Shown piece after piece: positions 25,269 to 35,506 of a stretch of DNA of 64,000 nt. Source of the stretch: Chiridota heheva (taxonomy: Eukaryota > Echinodermata > Holothuroidea > Apodida > Chiridotidae); the NCBI GenBank assembly GCA_020152595.1, contig JAIGNY010001666.1, forward strand, positions 558,501-622,500. The letters run 5' to 3'. Positions within the stretch are counted from its first letter, which is position 1; each line of letters begins with the position of its first letter. A program made the translations under genes and the position numbers. Under the pieces are notes generated by a model. It was not told the DNA's origin. It made no database searches and was given only the letters and a program-made list of their open reading frames with translations.

Positions 25269-26475
25269 TAGGCTTGGGCAATATATCGATATTTCGATAT
25301 ATTTCGATATCGACCTATATCGATATGGCCGATATTGAGTTCAAGGGTCATATCGATATTATGTTTTTTTAATAATACACAATACATGAACTATTAAAAA
25401 GCTAAACATGACTATCAAACATCCAAGTTTTTTTTTATCAAACAGCCACAAAAAGTAAATAAATTTCATTTATATCAAAGTTTCAGGCAGTCAGTTATAA
25501 AACTTTATTAAAACATTAATATTGTGATAACAATTACCCAAAAATCCTTCCATGAACAAAAAACCACTTGACTCGCGGAGTACGGAGGCATTGTGCAATA
25601 CTTCAACTTTATACTTGAAGGCTTACGATGTTCAGACAACAAAAATCAAAAGATGTTAAATCCTCAAACATCGTGTTAAGTTTCCTCAAAAGGAATACTG
25701 AATCTGAAGTTTTATATCAAACAATCATTAATTGACAAATTACTGACAAAACTATGAGGTTTTTCTCACTATTTTGTTCGTTCAGAAAGTCTAAAGTAAA
25801 AGTGACAGACTGGTCTTGCCAGACCGATCAGATAATGTACAGTGCAGTTACTACATACACCTCACTGTACAGTACTTTACTATACTATGTACACACATAC
25901 CATCTGGGCTACCACTGTTTCTTCAGAGTGACAACACTCATGCGATGATTGATTGAAGCAGACTATAAATTGGATAATATGCATTATGTATAGACTCTTC
26001 TGAATGTCTAGAAGTCCATATAAAGCTACCAAAATAATGCCTTTTCAGTACAACTTTCATAAGAAGTGAGTTATAAAATTTTAAGAATTGGAGCCGGTTT
26101 TTGTAAGACAAACAGTGTAGGCTTAATACCAGTTCCACAACATTTTTTTTTCTTTTAAAGAATATGCTGAGGTCTAAACTTTTTCAATGTTTCTGTGATT
26201 GATCTTTTGAGATAGAAACCATGTAAAGAACATTCTTAAACATAATGGGTGTTTATTTGAAAATAATATGTATATATTTTGCAGTGATTTCTGTTACTTT
26301 GTACAAAAAGTTTTACTTGACTTTTTTTAAACCGAGACGAGATTACCTTGCCCAGAACAGTACATACAACAATACATAACGACGTCCTATAATTTGCATA
26401 TCGATATTTCGATATTATCGATATTTTTCAGGCGATATATCGATATTGCATAATGTTGAATATCGCCCAAGCCTA
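25269..26475. mobile_element. hAT-type non-autonomous DNA transposon, copy 2 (1207 bp)
   Basis: Same family and orientation as 10750-11967, with very similar sequence end to end. Terminal repeats TAGGCTTGGGC. Target duplications are CATCACAT (25261-25268) and CATCCCAT (26476-26483), 7 of 8 identical. It sits inside a SINE whose uninterrupted form is visible at 61690-61925, so the boundaries are confirmed by an empty site. No transposase. Confidence 0.88.
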
Positions 26476-26483
26476 CATCCCAT

Positions 26484-26590
26484 CCAGGGGGAGTCATGTA
26501 CTCTCATCCGCTTGCGCCATGGATACCGGTGAGAAGCACCGGGTCTATAAGCCTGATGGCTTGGATGGATTTAGCTTTAGCTTAATTAGC
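26484..26590 (+). repeat. SINE body, right fragment
   Basis: Resumes CCAGGGGGAGTCATGTACTC, TCATCCGCTTGCGCCATGGA and the ATGGCTTGGATGGATTTAGC end that corresponds to minus-strand sequence at 48362-48480. Confidence 0.7.
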
Positions 26591-26690
26591 TGTACATATT
26601 TGGGTTGTTTTTTTGTGGTTTTATTCATACACAGAAAATTTAAAAATTATAAGATCACAGAACTTATTTTTCAAATCAGCGATATGGTAT
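26588..26690 (+). repeat. Flanking direct repeat, right copy
   Basis: Partner of 25071-25175. Confidence 0.65.
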
Positions 26691-26842
26691 TTATCATATC
26701 CATACTCAACTGTGTTTCCGTCCTAAACATTATAATATAACTCCACCTAGGGCTATATCTGGGTGTTAATCCCACCAAACCAGAAAATGACAACAAATTG
26801 TTATGCTTCAGTCAAATTCATTATTACAGATGCTTTCATAAG

Positions 26843-27453
26843 TAGTGCTGTCACGACATGGCACTATTACGTGTCGATTATCGTGAAGAAAAATATGGCA
26901 ATATCATAGTAACGCGATACTTTTCAAGAAAACTGACTCATGACACAAATTGTTAATATCAATTATGTTATATGATCATGGAGTTACAATTTACTCCATG
27001 ATTTGATTAACGCAAGAAAAAATGAGTTGTAGATCTAGCAGACAACTTGATCGCGTGACTATTATGTTCCTCACGCATCATGCATGCGTTTGGTAATTTA
27101 GCCAACTTGACCATGAATCATCGAAGTGAGAGCCTGAGTGGCACATTCTGGACCAATTTTTCATTCTTTTTGCTAACTTACATCGGCACGTACCAGTGAT
27201 GGAACACGATTTTTAATTAGTTGTTTTTATGTTTTATGATTATTTTGCACGTTTTAATGGCCTAAACTTGACTTTTAGATTTAGTACCATGACGTAAGAA
27301 TTGTAACATATAAAGTAGACTAGTCTAGTTGTGCAAAATTTCTTAGTTGAGCATTAATTTTTGGTATCGCGATATGTCGCCAAAGGCATATTTCATGTCG
27401 TGGGAAAAAAGTTATCGTGATATCACGATGATCAGTATGTCATGACAGCACTA
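26843..27453. mobile_element. hAT-type MITE (611 bp)
   Basis: Terminal inverted repeats TAGTGCTGTCACGACAT and ATGTCATGACAGCACTA (16 of 17). Exact 8-bp target duplication TTCATAAG at 26835-26842 and 27454-27461. Subterminal ATATCACGAT/ATCGTGA motifs. No ORF. Confidence 0.88.
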
Positions 27454-27469
27454 TTCATAAGTGACAATT

Positions 27470-28722
27470 TGACCCCCCCCCCTGCCCTTCTCCCCCCAAA
27501 AAATTAAGCCTGTCCACCTCAAGATTTTATTGTAAAATTTGTCAGTATAGTACATTAAATTTAAACCTTTTGCAGCTTTCCATAAATTTTTAACACACTG
27601 AAGCGCAACACGGCATCTAAACAGTTTTTAGGTGGGGTATGGGGCTTCCACCATGGGAAAAAGTCGCACCAAAGACATTGTACAAGATTTATAGCATGAA
27701 TAAAATAGCAACTAACTACAGGAACTTTATCACTTCCATAATATGGACAATTTCCATGGGTTTTTTTTTTTTTTTTTTTTTTTCCATTCAGTATTCTACA
27801 GATATATTACTACACTCTAGTTTAAATACCTTTAAGGGCAAAGATTATTGCCAAACCTATCACTGAAACTGAAACTAAGCTTAAATCATCTTCCATCTAT
27901 CAACAGGAAATCAAATGGACGAGAGTCTCACTCAAAGTCTGCAGCGCTGTCACACATGAAGTAGCAAACAGGAATGAAGGAACAACGCCAAACATTTTTC
28001 CTATTTTCAAACTAAATAGTCTTGAAGTGAAAGTAAAAGAAGGAACTGAACCCTGCACTTCTAAATTACAGCAAAATTGATTGCCATGGCAAAATGTTTT
28101 CCTTTTAACTGAGAATCAGAACTCGAACTTGACGTGAATTATGTACTGTTACCTTGACATCAAAAAGTGCGCACATAATTGAGAAATAACCAAAGTACGA
28201 ATTATGTACAGCTATATGTGATATTAACCATTAACTTGAAAGGGATATAACCAGCGATGCATTTTCTAAGCTCTAGAATAAAAGCAATTATAATCTAGCG
28301 ACTGAAACTAATATCAGATTAATTTTCTAAGAGATGAATTAATAAATTCCATCTCAGAAATTATTGCAAAAATGTTTTGTAGAGCAAGCAGTCTTAGAGA
28401 CAAAATACAGGGCTCAATGTTTTCGGAGTCATTACTGTCACCATGGAGGTCACCATGGAGCTATTAATAGCTCCATGCTGTCACAGAGGTAATTCAGATT
28501 GTGGTAGTTTCAAGAATATGGCACTAATTCTACTTCATAAAGAGGCAGTGGAACATAGAGCCATAGTTTTCCTTCATAAAGTAGGAATACTCTTTGTTTT
28601 TTTCTTCAAAACTTTACTTGTTTTCTTTTTCTTTTAAAGCCTGCCAGAAAGTGTGGGGGGGGGGGGGGAGGACAAGTGCTCTGTCTGTCCTCCTAGGAAT
28701 CAATCTCACTGAGTTAGTCAAC
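27470..28722. other. Unassigned intronic sequence
   Basis: Homopolymer C run at 27473, T run near 27760 and G run near 28655. No supported gene. Confidence 0.5.
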
Positions 28723-29180
28723 TAACAGCTTTTTCAACCAATCACTGCACTAATTTGCCTAGCAACAAAATCAGTGTAACTAAGTGGGGTAAAACTCCTA
28801 TGCGATACTGGTACAGTACAGCTAGCTAGTGACGCGCACTCATGCAGTCAATGCAATATATTTCACAAAACAAATTTCTGCACACACATGCTGAGTGACG
28901 ACAAGATGGTGAACAAAAATTGCACCTACGGGGCCCACTACAGGCTTCGTAAATCCGATTCCTGTTACCCAGAATGGTAAGCAAACGGAATTTTGATTAT
29001 TCCATTTGCTAGAAAACTTTAAAGATCCAGAGAAGTGCCACAAATGGATCAAAACTTGTGAAAAAGGTCACATGAAGATCTTAATGTCAATGCATTGGTA
29101 ATACATGATTGCAGATTTGGTTTGTTTGCTCCACCAGGTTACTGCATTGTTATGATGGATGTGGCTTATTTCCTAACTCA
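28723..29180 (+). repeat. THAP-like dispersed repeat, copy 2
   Basis: Plus-strand reading gives MVNKNCTYGA, SDSCYPE, GILIIPFARK, then after a frameshift DPEKCHKWIKTC and EDLNVNALVIHDC. The spacing of Cys pair, PF block, EKC-KWI and later Cys resembles the THAP zinc finger (C2CH) of transposase-derived proteins. Stops and frameshifts break it. The repeat also includes an upstream non-coding part (TTTGCCTAGCAACAAAATC) shared with copy 3. THAP assignment is by eye and tentative; the repeat itself is clear. Confidence 0.5.
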
Positions 29181-30362
29181 GAGATGTTAATTAGTGTCCT
29201 GCCTAGGTACAAGGGGCATACCAGAGAGACCACAAAATCATAATTGTACTTATAAGATAAGATTAGTCTCATTATGTCCATTGAAAAGGAAAAGTGATAT
29301 CAGAAGTCTGTATTGGGCAGCTCATAAAACATTTTTTAAACAAGGTCGATGTTTCTGCGCCTGACAGGTTACAGAAGAGAGCAGATTCATGGAAAGGTAG
29401 CAATGATGACAAAATGATTTAAATGATGCATTAGTGAGTGACAAATACCAATCATTGATGGGGTACCAGCATTTAATTGAATGGCAACTGTTATCTTCTG
29501 AAAAGGCCAATGGCAATTTATATAGGTAATCTGACAGTGCATGGACATAAGTTAATGGACATTGGCTAACGATTTGAGATGCTTTGACATGTCTGTAAGA
29601 TAGAGGACATATGTATAGATAGAGAAAGGACAACAACATTACGGACGACATTGTTACAAAGGGACAAGGGTAATGAAAGCAGGCAATTCATAATGGGCTC
29701 CTTGATTCATTAGGGGGGACAAAAACAACTAATTCCATGTAAAAATTTAGCGGTTGTTCTGTATGCAACTATTGTAGTAAATTTCTTGGAGTTTTATCGC
29801 CGTAAAAGTTGGTCAATTTCTTAAAATATAAACCAAAGGCATACTTGTCAAACTAGTAACTTGATTCAGAAGAAAATGAGGCAAGGCAAAAATTAGTCAT
29901 TTCCCCATACTTCATTTATGAGCATTATCGGGTTTTAACTTACACTTTAATTACCTTCTCCTTGGCACAAAAAAATGAAACATTGTCCCAGACAGCCGTT
30001 CTTACACCCAGATAAATAACCCTGCGCTTACAACTCAAAGTACTCTGTCTTTTCTCAAATCCTGAACTTGTCGTTACACTTTTGTTGTTTTTCACGAAAA
30101 AAGATGATGAATGCGAGGTGTCTTTATTTTCAGAAAATGCGTTGACCTTGCTCTTCAGCTACTCAAAACGATAATTAACTTAAAAATTCTAGCATGAAAA
30201 CCAGTCGGCAAAATGAAAATCTTCTTTGCTTCCAATAAATTTGACAACAGGGAAATCATCCATGAAGTTGGGTAAAATTCAATCTCACTAATTTTTTTTC
30301 CTACTAATAATCTTCTGATGAATAAGTATTTTTCTAGAGGTACTACACGAGCCTTAACTGTG
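29181..30362. other. Unassigned intronic sequence
   Basis: No supported feature. Confidence 0.5.
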
Positions 30363-30365
30363 TTA

Positions 30366-30690
30366 TAGAGGCAGGTAGCTCAGTTGGCTGAGCGCACGAC
30401 TAAGATACTGGAGGTTCCAGGGCCGAGTCCAACCAGCGCTTTTCCACAGATATGCAGAACGATATACGCTGACATCAAGCGCAGAAGTTTGTCTTCTGCA
30501 TCACACCTGACCCGACCTTAAAAAGTAACCAATAGTTGGGTGGCGCTCACCATCCTTCGGAGGGGAAGTAAAGCCGCCGGTCCCGTTAGTAGGAGTTTCA
30601 CCTCCTGCCTGGTTCTCTGAACACTCCTCGAAAAAAACAGGGTGTTAACCCGATGTTCATCCACTTTCCATTCTGGCAAATTCATCAGGT
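30366..30690 (+). mobile_element. tRNA-derived SINE
   Basis: The head reads GGCAGGTAGCTCAGTTGGCT: the A box TAGCTCAGTTGG is perfect and GCTC/GAGC forms a D-stem. GGGCCGAGTCC about 50 bp on is B-box-like (9 of 11 matches). The body follows with ACCTGACCCGAC, GTGGCGCTCACCATCCTTCG and GAGGGGAAGTAAAGCCGCC. No matching second copy in this window. Confidence 0.6.
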
Positions 30691-32027
30691 ATACACTGAA
30701 AACAAGTCATTGTGACTTACGTGTGTTTCCCTGAAATATGCCTAAAAAGTGAAACAGAGTCCTAATGCAAACAGACTAGCAAAAAGGGCAGAAATTTATC
30801 TTGAAAATGATCAGAGATGTGTTATAAATATGCTAAAATTTGCTCTCAGCTGTGGCAAATTACTTTTGGCCAGGGCGAGGTAAACAAGTCCCGAGAAGGC
30901 AATAAGAGCGTTACTTTACCGTCATACTATAAAACACAAGAAAGGTGTGCTTACAATATCTGTACAGTGAGTCAACTGTGTTTCACTTCCGCAAGACCTA
31001 GAGAAAACAAGTCGCACAATCTATGACTAGTTATGTTTAACAAATAATGTTCTGCCGAGTGATTCGACAAAGCAGTTTTTCTTTCATAATTGATCAATAG
31101 TTTTAAGACAAAAGGTCTGATTTTCTGTCAGAACCATTAAAAAAGACAGTTGAAACTCTGTCTTAATTGTTATTGGACGTTCAAGTTTTTAGAATACTTT
31201 CCTAAATATGAGAGAAAATACCTTCGAACAGGATCAGCTCAAAAAATTATCATATTAATATATTAACTCCGAAAAACACTCTTGACCTTGACATACATAC
31301 ATTTCTATTAGAACCAAGTTTGTGACTTTTGTTATATTTCATCAACCAAAAAAAGTGACAAATCCAGAGCAATTGGATTCAATGGAGAACATTTCTGTGT
31401 GCAGAAATTTGCCAAGTAACTTGAAACAGTAATAGGAAGAGGTTTTGCACAAAGCAAATTCCTGCAACCACTCTACCTTGCTAATTTGTAATTTCAGAAA
31501 CTTGTGCTGACAGGTAGGATGTACAGCTTGGCAGATGGCACAATAACCATGAATATTTTCATTTAAAGCTTTTCCGCTCACATGAAGAAGAAAAAATGAA
31601 AAAAAAAGCCTTTCTCTCAGAAGAAGATAAAGACTTTCTCTTTAGGATATTTGGCATTCAGATTTCTCTATCTTTATCCCGTAAAGCGGAATTGATCACA
31701 GCCTGAAGTGTGTAATTCATTTTTTTCAAATGTACCAAGAGAAAGATTAGGATATTAAGCAAAAAATAATAAATACAGTTCAACAAATGAGAGATATTAC
31801 CATTATTTCATATTCTGCAAAATTCCCAATTTATGTCATTTGACATTTTGTTGAACGTGGAAAGTTGTCCAGAGCATACCTTTGTCTGCTTGTATATATT
31901 TTTCACCATTTTGTTTAAAAAAATCTTCTTTTCTATAACTGTCACATCTCTGGTGGCAATAAGAATCTTTCTGGCAACATTTTGTTTAAACTTAGATGAC
32001 ATCACTGGTTCAAAGACAATAGCAGGT
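30691..32027. other. Unassigned intronic sequence
   Basis: No gene or repeat that I can support; chance ORFs only. Confidence 0.5.
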
Positions 32028-33376
32028 GTGGGAGGGAGCCAGGGTAGGGGTATGAAGCCAGGGTGGGGGTATGAAGCCAGGGTGGGGGGTATGAAGCCAG
32101 GGTGGGGTATGGCCAGGGTGGGGGTATGAAGCCAGGGTGGGGGGTATGAAGCCAGGGTGGGGTATGAAGCCAGGGTGGGGTATGAAGCCAGGGTGGGGGT
32201 ATGAAGCCAGGGTGGGGGTATGAGGCCAGGGTGGGGGTATGAGGCCAGGGTGGGGTATGAGGCCGGGTGGGGGTATGAGGCCGGGTGGGGTATGAGGCCG
32301 GGTGGGGGTATGAGGCCGGGTGGGGTATGAGGCCGGGTGGGGGTATGAGGCCGGGTGGGGGTATGAGGCCGGGTGGGGGTATGAGGCCAGGTGGGGTATG
32401 AGGCCAGGTGGGGTATGAGGCCAGGTGGGGTATGAGGCCAGGTGGGGGTATGAGGCCGGGTGGGGTATGAGGCCAGGTGGGGTGTGAGGCCAGGTGGGGT
32501 GTGAGGCCAGGTGGGGGTATGAGGCCAGGTGGGGTATGAGGCCAGGTGGGGGTATGAGGCCAGGTGGGGTATGAGGCCAGGTGGGGTGTGAGGCCAGGTG
32601 GGGGTGTGAGGCCAGGTGGGGTGTGAGGCCAGGTGGGGTGCGAGGCCAGGTGGGGGTATGAGGCCAGGTGGGGTATGAGGCCAGGTGGGGGTGCGAGGCC
32701 AGGTGGGGGTGCGAGGCCAGGTGGGGGTATGAGGCCAGGTGGGGGTGAGGCCAGGTGGGGGTATGAGGCCAGGTGGGGTGAGGCCAGGTGGGGTGTGAGG
32801 CCAGGTGGGGGTGCGAGGCCAGGTGGGGGTGTGAGGCCAGGTGGGGTGTGAGGCCAGGTGGGGTGCGAGGCCAGGTGGGGTGCGAGGCCAGGTGGGGTGC
32901 GAGGCCAGGTGGGGTGCGAGGCCAGGTGGGGTGCGAGGCCAGGTGGGGTGCGAGGCCAGGTGGGGGTGAGGCCAGGTGGGGTGTGAGGCCAGGTGGGGGT
33001 GCGAGGCCAGGTGGGGTATGAGGCCAGGTGGGGTATGAGGCCAGGTGGGGGTGAGGCCAGGTGGGGGTGTGAGGCCAGGTGGGGTATGAGGCCAGGTGGG
33101 GGGTATGAGGCCAGGTGGGGTATGAGGCCAGGTGGGGTATGAGGCCAGGTGGGGTATGAGGCCAGGTGGGGTATGAGGCCAGGTGGGGTATGAGGCCAGG
33201 TGGGGGTATGAGGCCAGGTGGGGGTATGAGGCCAGGTGGGGGTATGAGGCCAGGTGGGGGTATGAGGCCAGGTGGGGGTATGAGGCCAGGTGGGGTGGGG
33301 TATGAGGCCAGGTGGGGGTATAAGGCCAGGTGGGGGTATAAGGCCAGGTGGGGGCATAAGGCCAGGTGGGGGTAAG
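32028..33376. repeat. G/C-rich minisatellite, about 75 units of 17-19 bp
   Basis: Consensus GGCCAGGTGGGGGTATGA on plus. Ordered variant blocks: GCCAGGGTGGGG(G)TATGAA at the left, GCCGGGTGGGG near 32265-32375, then GGCCAGGTGGGG with TATGAG, TGTGAG or TGCGAG joints, and TATAAG/CATAAG at the right end. It starts 127 bp downstream of the Musashi exon donor, so the pre-mRNA carries a long C-rich CCCCACCTGGCC array. Two overlapping minus-strand ORFs of 451 and 490 codons arise only because many units are 18 bp. Confidence 0.95.
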
Positions 33377-33496
33377 ATTTTTTATTTTTAGCGGAGGGGG
33401 ACATGTGAAGTTGGAAGTTGAATTGACATAATATGTTCAAAAATTCTTGTTTTAGCATTAGGACAAGAATTATTCCTAGCAATATACGACGAAATA

Positions 33497-33502
33497 ACTT
33501 AC
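33497..33502 (-). other. 5' splice donor of the RRM2 exon
   Basis: On the minus strand the exon ends GGGAAG and is followed directly by GTAAGT, a consensus U2-type donor. The frame stays open only a few codons beyond it, consistent with intron sequence. Confidence 0.85.
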
Positions 33503-33595
33503 CTTCCCGTATTTTGAAAAATATTGTTTGAGGTCTTCCACAGTTGTAGGTTGTGAAACTCCTCCTATAAACATTTTCTTTGTCCTTGTGACGGG
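33503..33595 (-). CDS. msi: Internal exon encoding the start of RRM2 of a Musashi-family RNA-binding protein
   Basis: Read on the minus strand the exon is 93 bp, 31 codons, phase 0 at both ends. It encodes a peptide that starts PVTRTKK, continues MFIGGVS (the RNP2 strand of an RNA-recognition motif), then [10 protein letters not shown] and ends SKYGK. The linker VTRTKK, the FxGG core and the T-VED-KQYF helix are characteristic of RRM2 of Musashi proteins, translational regulators that bind UAG-containing mRNA 3' UTRs in neural and stem cells. The exon covers only beta-1, loop and alpha-1. The RNP1 half (GFGFVTF-type) must lie in a later exon at lower coordinates, and I did not find it. Compared with typical Musashi RRM2 (KIFVGGLS), the RNP2 here reads KMFIGGVS, closer to the usual RRM1 form, so a divergent orthologue or a Musashi-like paralogue (for example Rbp6-type) is possible. 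hnRNP A/B or DAZAP1 fit less well because they lack the VTRTKK linker. The exon call is strong; the family name is good but rests on 31 residues. Confidence 0.82.
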
Positions 33596-33634
33596 CTGTA
33601 AAGAAATGAGAAGGGGGGGAAAACAGTTAATTAG
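33596..33634 (-). other. 3' splice acceptor, polypyrimidine tract and candidate branch point
   Basis: On the minus strand the exon is preceded by CTTTACAG with a pyrimidine-rich stretch (a run of seven C, then TTCTCATTTC). A CTAAT branch-point-like motif lies about 35 nt upstream of the exon (33630-33634). The three parts have normal spacing. Confidence 0.8.
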
Positions 33635-33714
33635 CAACTTTTTAAAGAAACTCTGACAGTTTGAACAAAGTGAAAAGTGATTCAACTTGAGTTAAGATCT
33701 TAGAAACAAAGAAA

Positions 33715-34150
33715 GCATGGGCTGCTACCCATAGGGGCAAGATAAAGTCTAGGGCAAGGGGAACTTCCCCTTCCCCTCAAAGATGTGCTAATAATTGTTT
33801 TAATATGTAATAAATTATACAAACATGCTTGAATTGTATGTATAATTAAAAGTATGTTAATTCCCCTCCCCAAGTATGTTAATCCCCCTCCCCTCCACAT
33901 AAAATCTTTACAGCTGCCTCAGTAGCAGTCATTTTGTAAGTATGTTAATTATAAGGATGTCAATTATAAGTAATTATATGTATATTAATTATAAGTATGT
34001 CATTTTGTAAATATGTTATTTTGCAAAGTATGTTAATCCCTCCCCTCCCTAAGTATGTTAAACCCCCTACCCCCTCCCCTCCACCTTAAATCATTTACAG
34101 CCACCTATGTAGCAAAGTTATTTTGTGCACTACTCAACAATATTTTCCTT
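33715..34150. repeat. Low-copy repeat with internal duplication, C-rich and AT-rich blocks
   Basis: Two diverged units: AGTATGTTAATCCCCCTCCC at 33872 and AGTATGTTAATCCCTCCCCT at 34027, each followed by an AAATC-TTTACAGC-CC-TAGCA block. The left part resembles 15810-15990. Confidence 0.5.
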
Positions 34151-34404
34151 TCAAAGAAAAGTTGTTTGAAGTGGATGATTATAAAGTGGCTCAAAAGCAG
34201 AAAACCAAAATTTGTAGTGGTTCTGATGCATTCTTTCATTGTTTGTTGATTTAAAAGTGTTATGCTAACTGGCATTGCATACCATGATATGCTAAAATAA
34301 TGTATTCATAAACATGCCCACCATGCATATTAATAAAAGAGAACCTGTTTACAACACTTGTATGATGCAAACCATGTCATCGGTTGCACATTTATCGGTT
34401 TCAA

Positions 34405-34650
34405 AGTATTGGTTCAGTGGTCAATCATGTCATCTTATATGAAAAAGGACTTTAAAAGAAACAAAATGATGAAGAAAGCATTGCACAATCTTATTCCGTT
34501 AGTTTAAAGTTTGGTATCATTTCTGAAGCAACGACTGTAATCAGACTAGTTGTGATGTCACAGCCTCAAATTCCTCAAAATCTATATTTTGAAGAAAGTT
34601 TATTTAATTTGTTCACTATTTAAATCATTTTCCCTCAAATTTTCTTCATG
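34405..34650 (+). mobile_element. Family B MITE, left-arm fragment
   Basis: Shares TTCAGTGGTCAA, CATCTTATATGAAAAAGGAC, GTTTAAAGTTTGGTATCATT and GACTAGTTGTGATGTCACAG with the complete copy at 58221-58979. The right arm is missing. Confidence 0.65.
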
Positions 34651-34739
34651 TACACACCAACTACATCATAATTAAATCAAATATGAAACCAGAAGTGCAG
34701 TTGTTAAAATATAAGCATTTCAAGATTTTTACATTTAGG

Positions 34740-34889
34740 TCCCGCCTACTCAAAAATATGCATGACATCACCAAAAACATGGGTTATCTGTGTGACCACA
34801 TAAGACATGAATTCCGTGTATCGTTCTTGAGATATCGTATTAACAAGCTTGCTGTCACAGACAGACACAGACACACACACTCATACTAA
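34740..34889 (+). repeat. Dispersed repeat with microsatellite, copy 2 (left part)
   Basis: AATATGCATGACATCACC through AACAAGCTTGCTGTCACAGA, as at 18341. It is interrupted by the next MITE and resumes in the CATA tract and at 35507-35555. Confidence 0.65.
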
Positions 34890-35283
34890 CAGACCCCTAG
34901 CTTGATTTTAAAAGGGGCAGCGTGCTAGACTTGTTGAGGGGGACATTTATGCATGCGCGAAGCGCTCCGTCTTTTCGGCATGGAGGACAGGGGACTCATT
35001 AAGACCCAATCCCATAATGAAAAAGCTCTGGGATTTTAGCTATAATCATACCTCAGATTAAAACTTTTCTGACTGATAAGGACTATTTATGAGCCAAACA
35101 GGACAATTGCTTACTATGCTATCATTCTGTGTTCTCTATCCATGCCTTTTATTTATGAGGTTAATTAAGTTTATTAATACATTTTGTTCCCATGAGAGGC
35201 AGGGCGGACCACCAGGAGGGCACTACGGGCCCACGGAGGGACAGGGTGGGCCGCCCATGTGAAACAGCAAAGATAGGGGTCTA
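34890..35283 (-). mobile_element. CAGACCCC-type MITE, copy 1
   Basis: Starts CAGACCCCTAGCTTGA and ends AGCAAAGATAGGGGTCT. It matches 40215-40593 in the opposite orientation (shared GCATGCGCGAAGCGCTCCGT, AGGACAATTGCTTACTATGC and GGCAGGGCGGAC). It carries about 45 bp of extra GC-rich sequence near 35208-35255. No ORF. Confidence 0.75.
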
Positions 35284-35432
35284 TATACATACATGCATAG
35301 ATGCGATGACGACGTGACGACGTGCACGCACGACACGCATACATACATACATACATACATACATACATACATACATACATACATACATACATACATACAT
35401 ACATACATACATACATACATACATACATACAT

Positions 35433-35483
<51 letters not shown>

Positions 35484-35506
35484 TACAAACATACATACAT
35501 ACATAC
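35284..35506. repeat. (CATA)n/(CA)n microsatellite
   Basis: About 30 CATA units, then a CA run and CATA again. Part of the same dispersed repeat as 18341-18590. ORFs here (Thr-His-Ile-Tyr or Met-Tyr-Val-Cys repeats) are artefacts. Confidence 0.95.

Larger units (their letters stand above)
1..33502 (-). other. Downstream intron of the Musashi-like gene (at least 33.5 kb, 3' end outside the window)
   Basis: It follows the donor at 33502 and no acceptor-plus-exon continuing RRM2 (RNP1, GFGFVTF-like) was found on the minus strand down to base 1. It is filled by the repeats listed separately. That it is one uninterrupted intron is inferred; a small exon could have been missed. Confidence 0.6.

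Noticed and set aside
32002-33482. Two overlapping minus-strand ORFs of 451 and 490 codons, Pro/His/Trp-rich
   Set aside because: They consist wholly of the 17-19-bp minisatellite read in different frames. Both frames are equally open and the units show no codon-like conservation.
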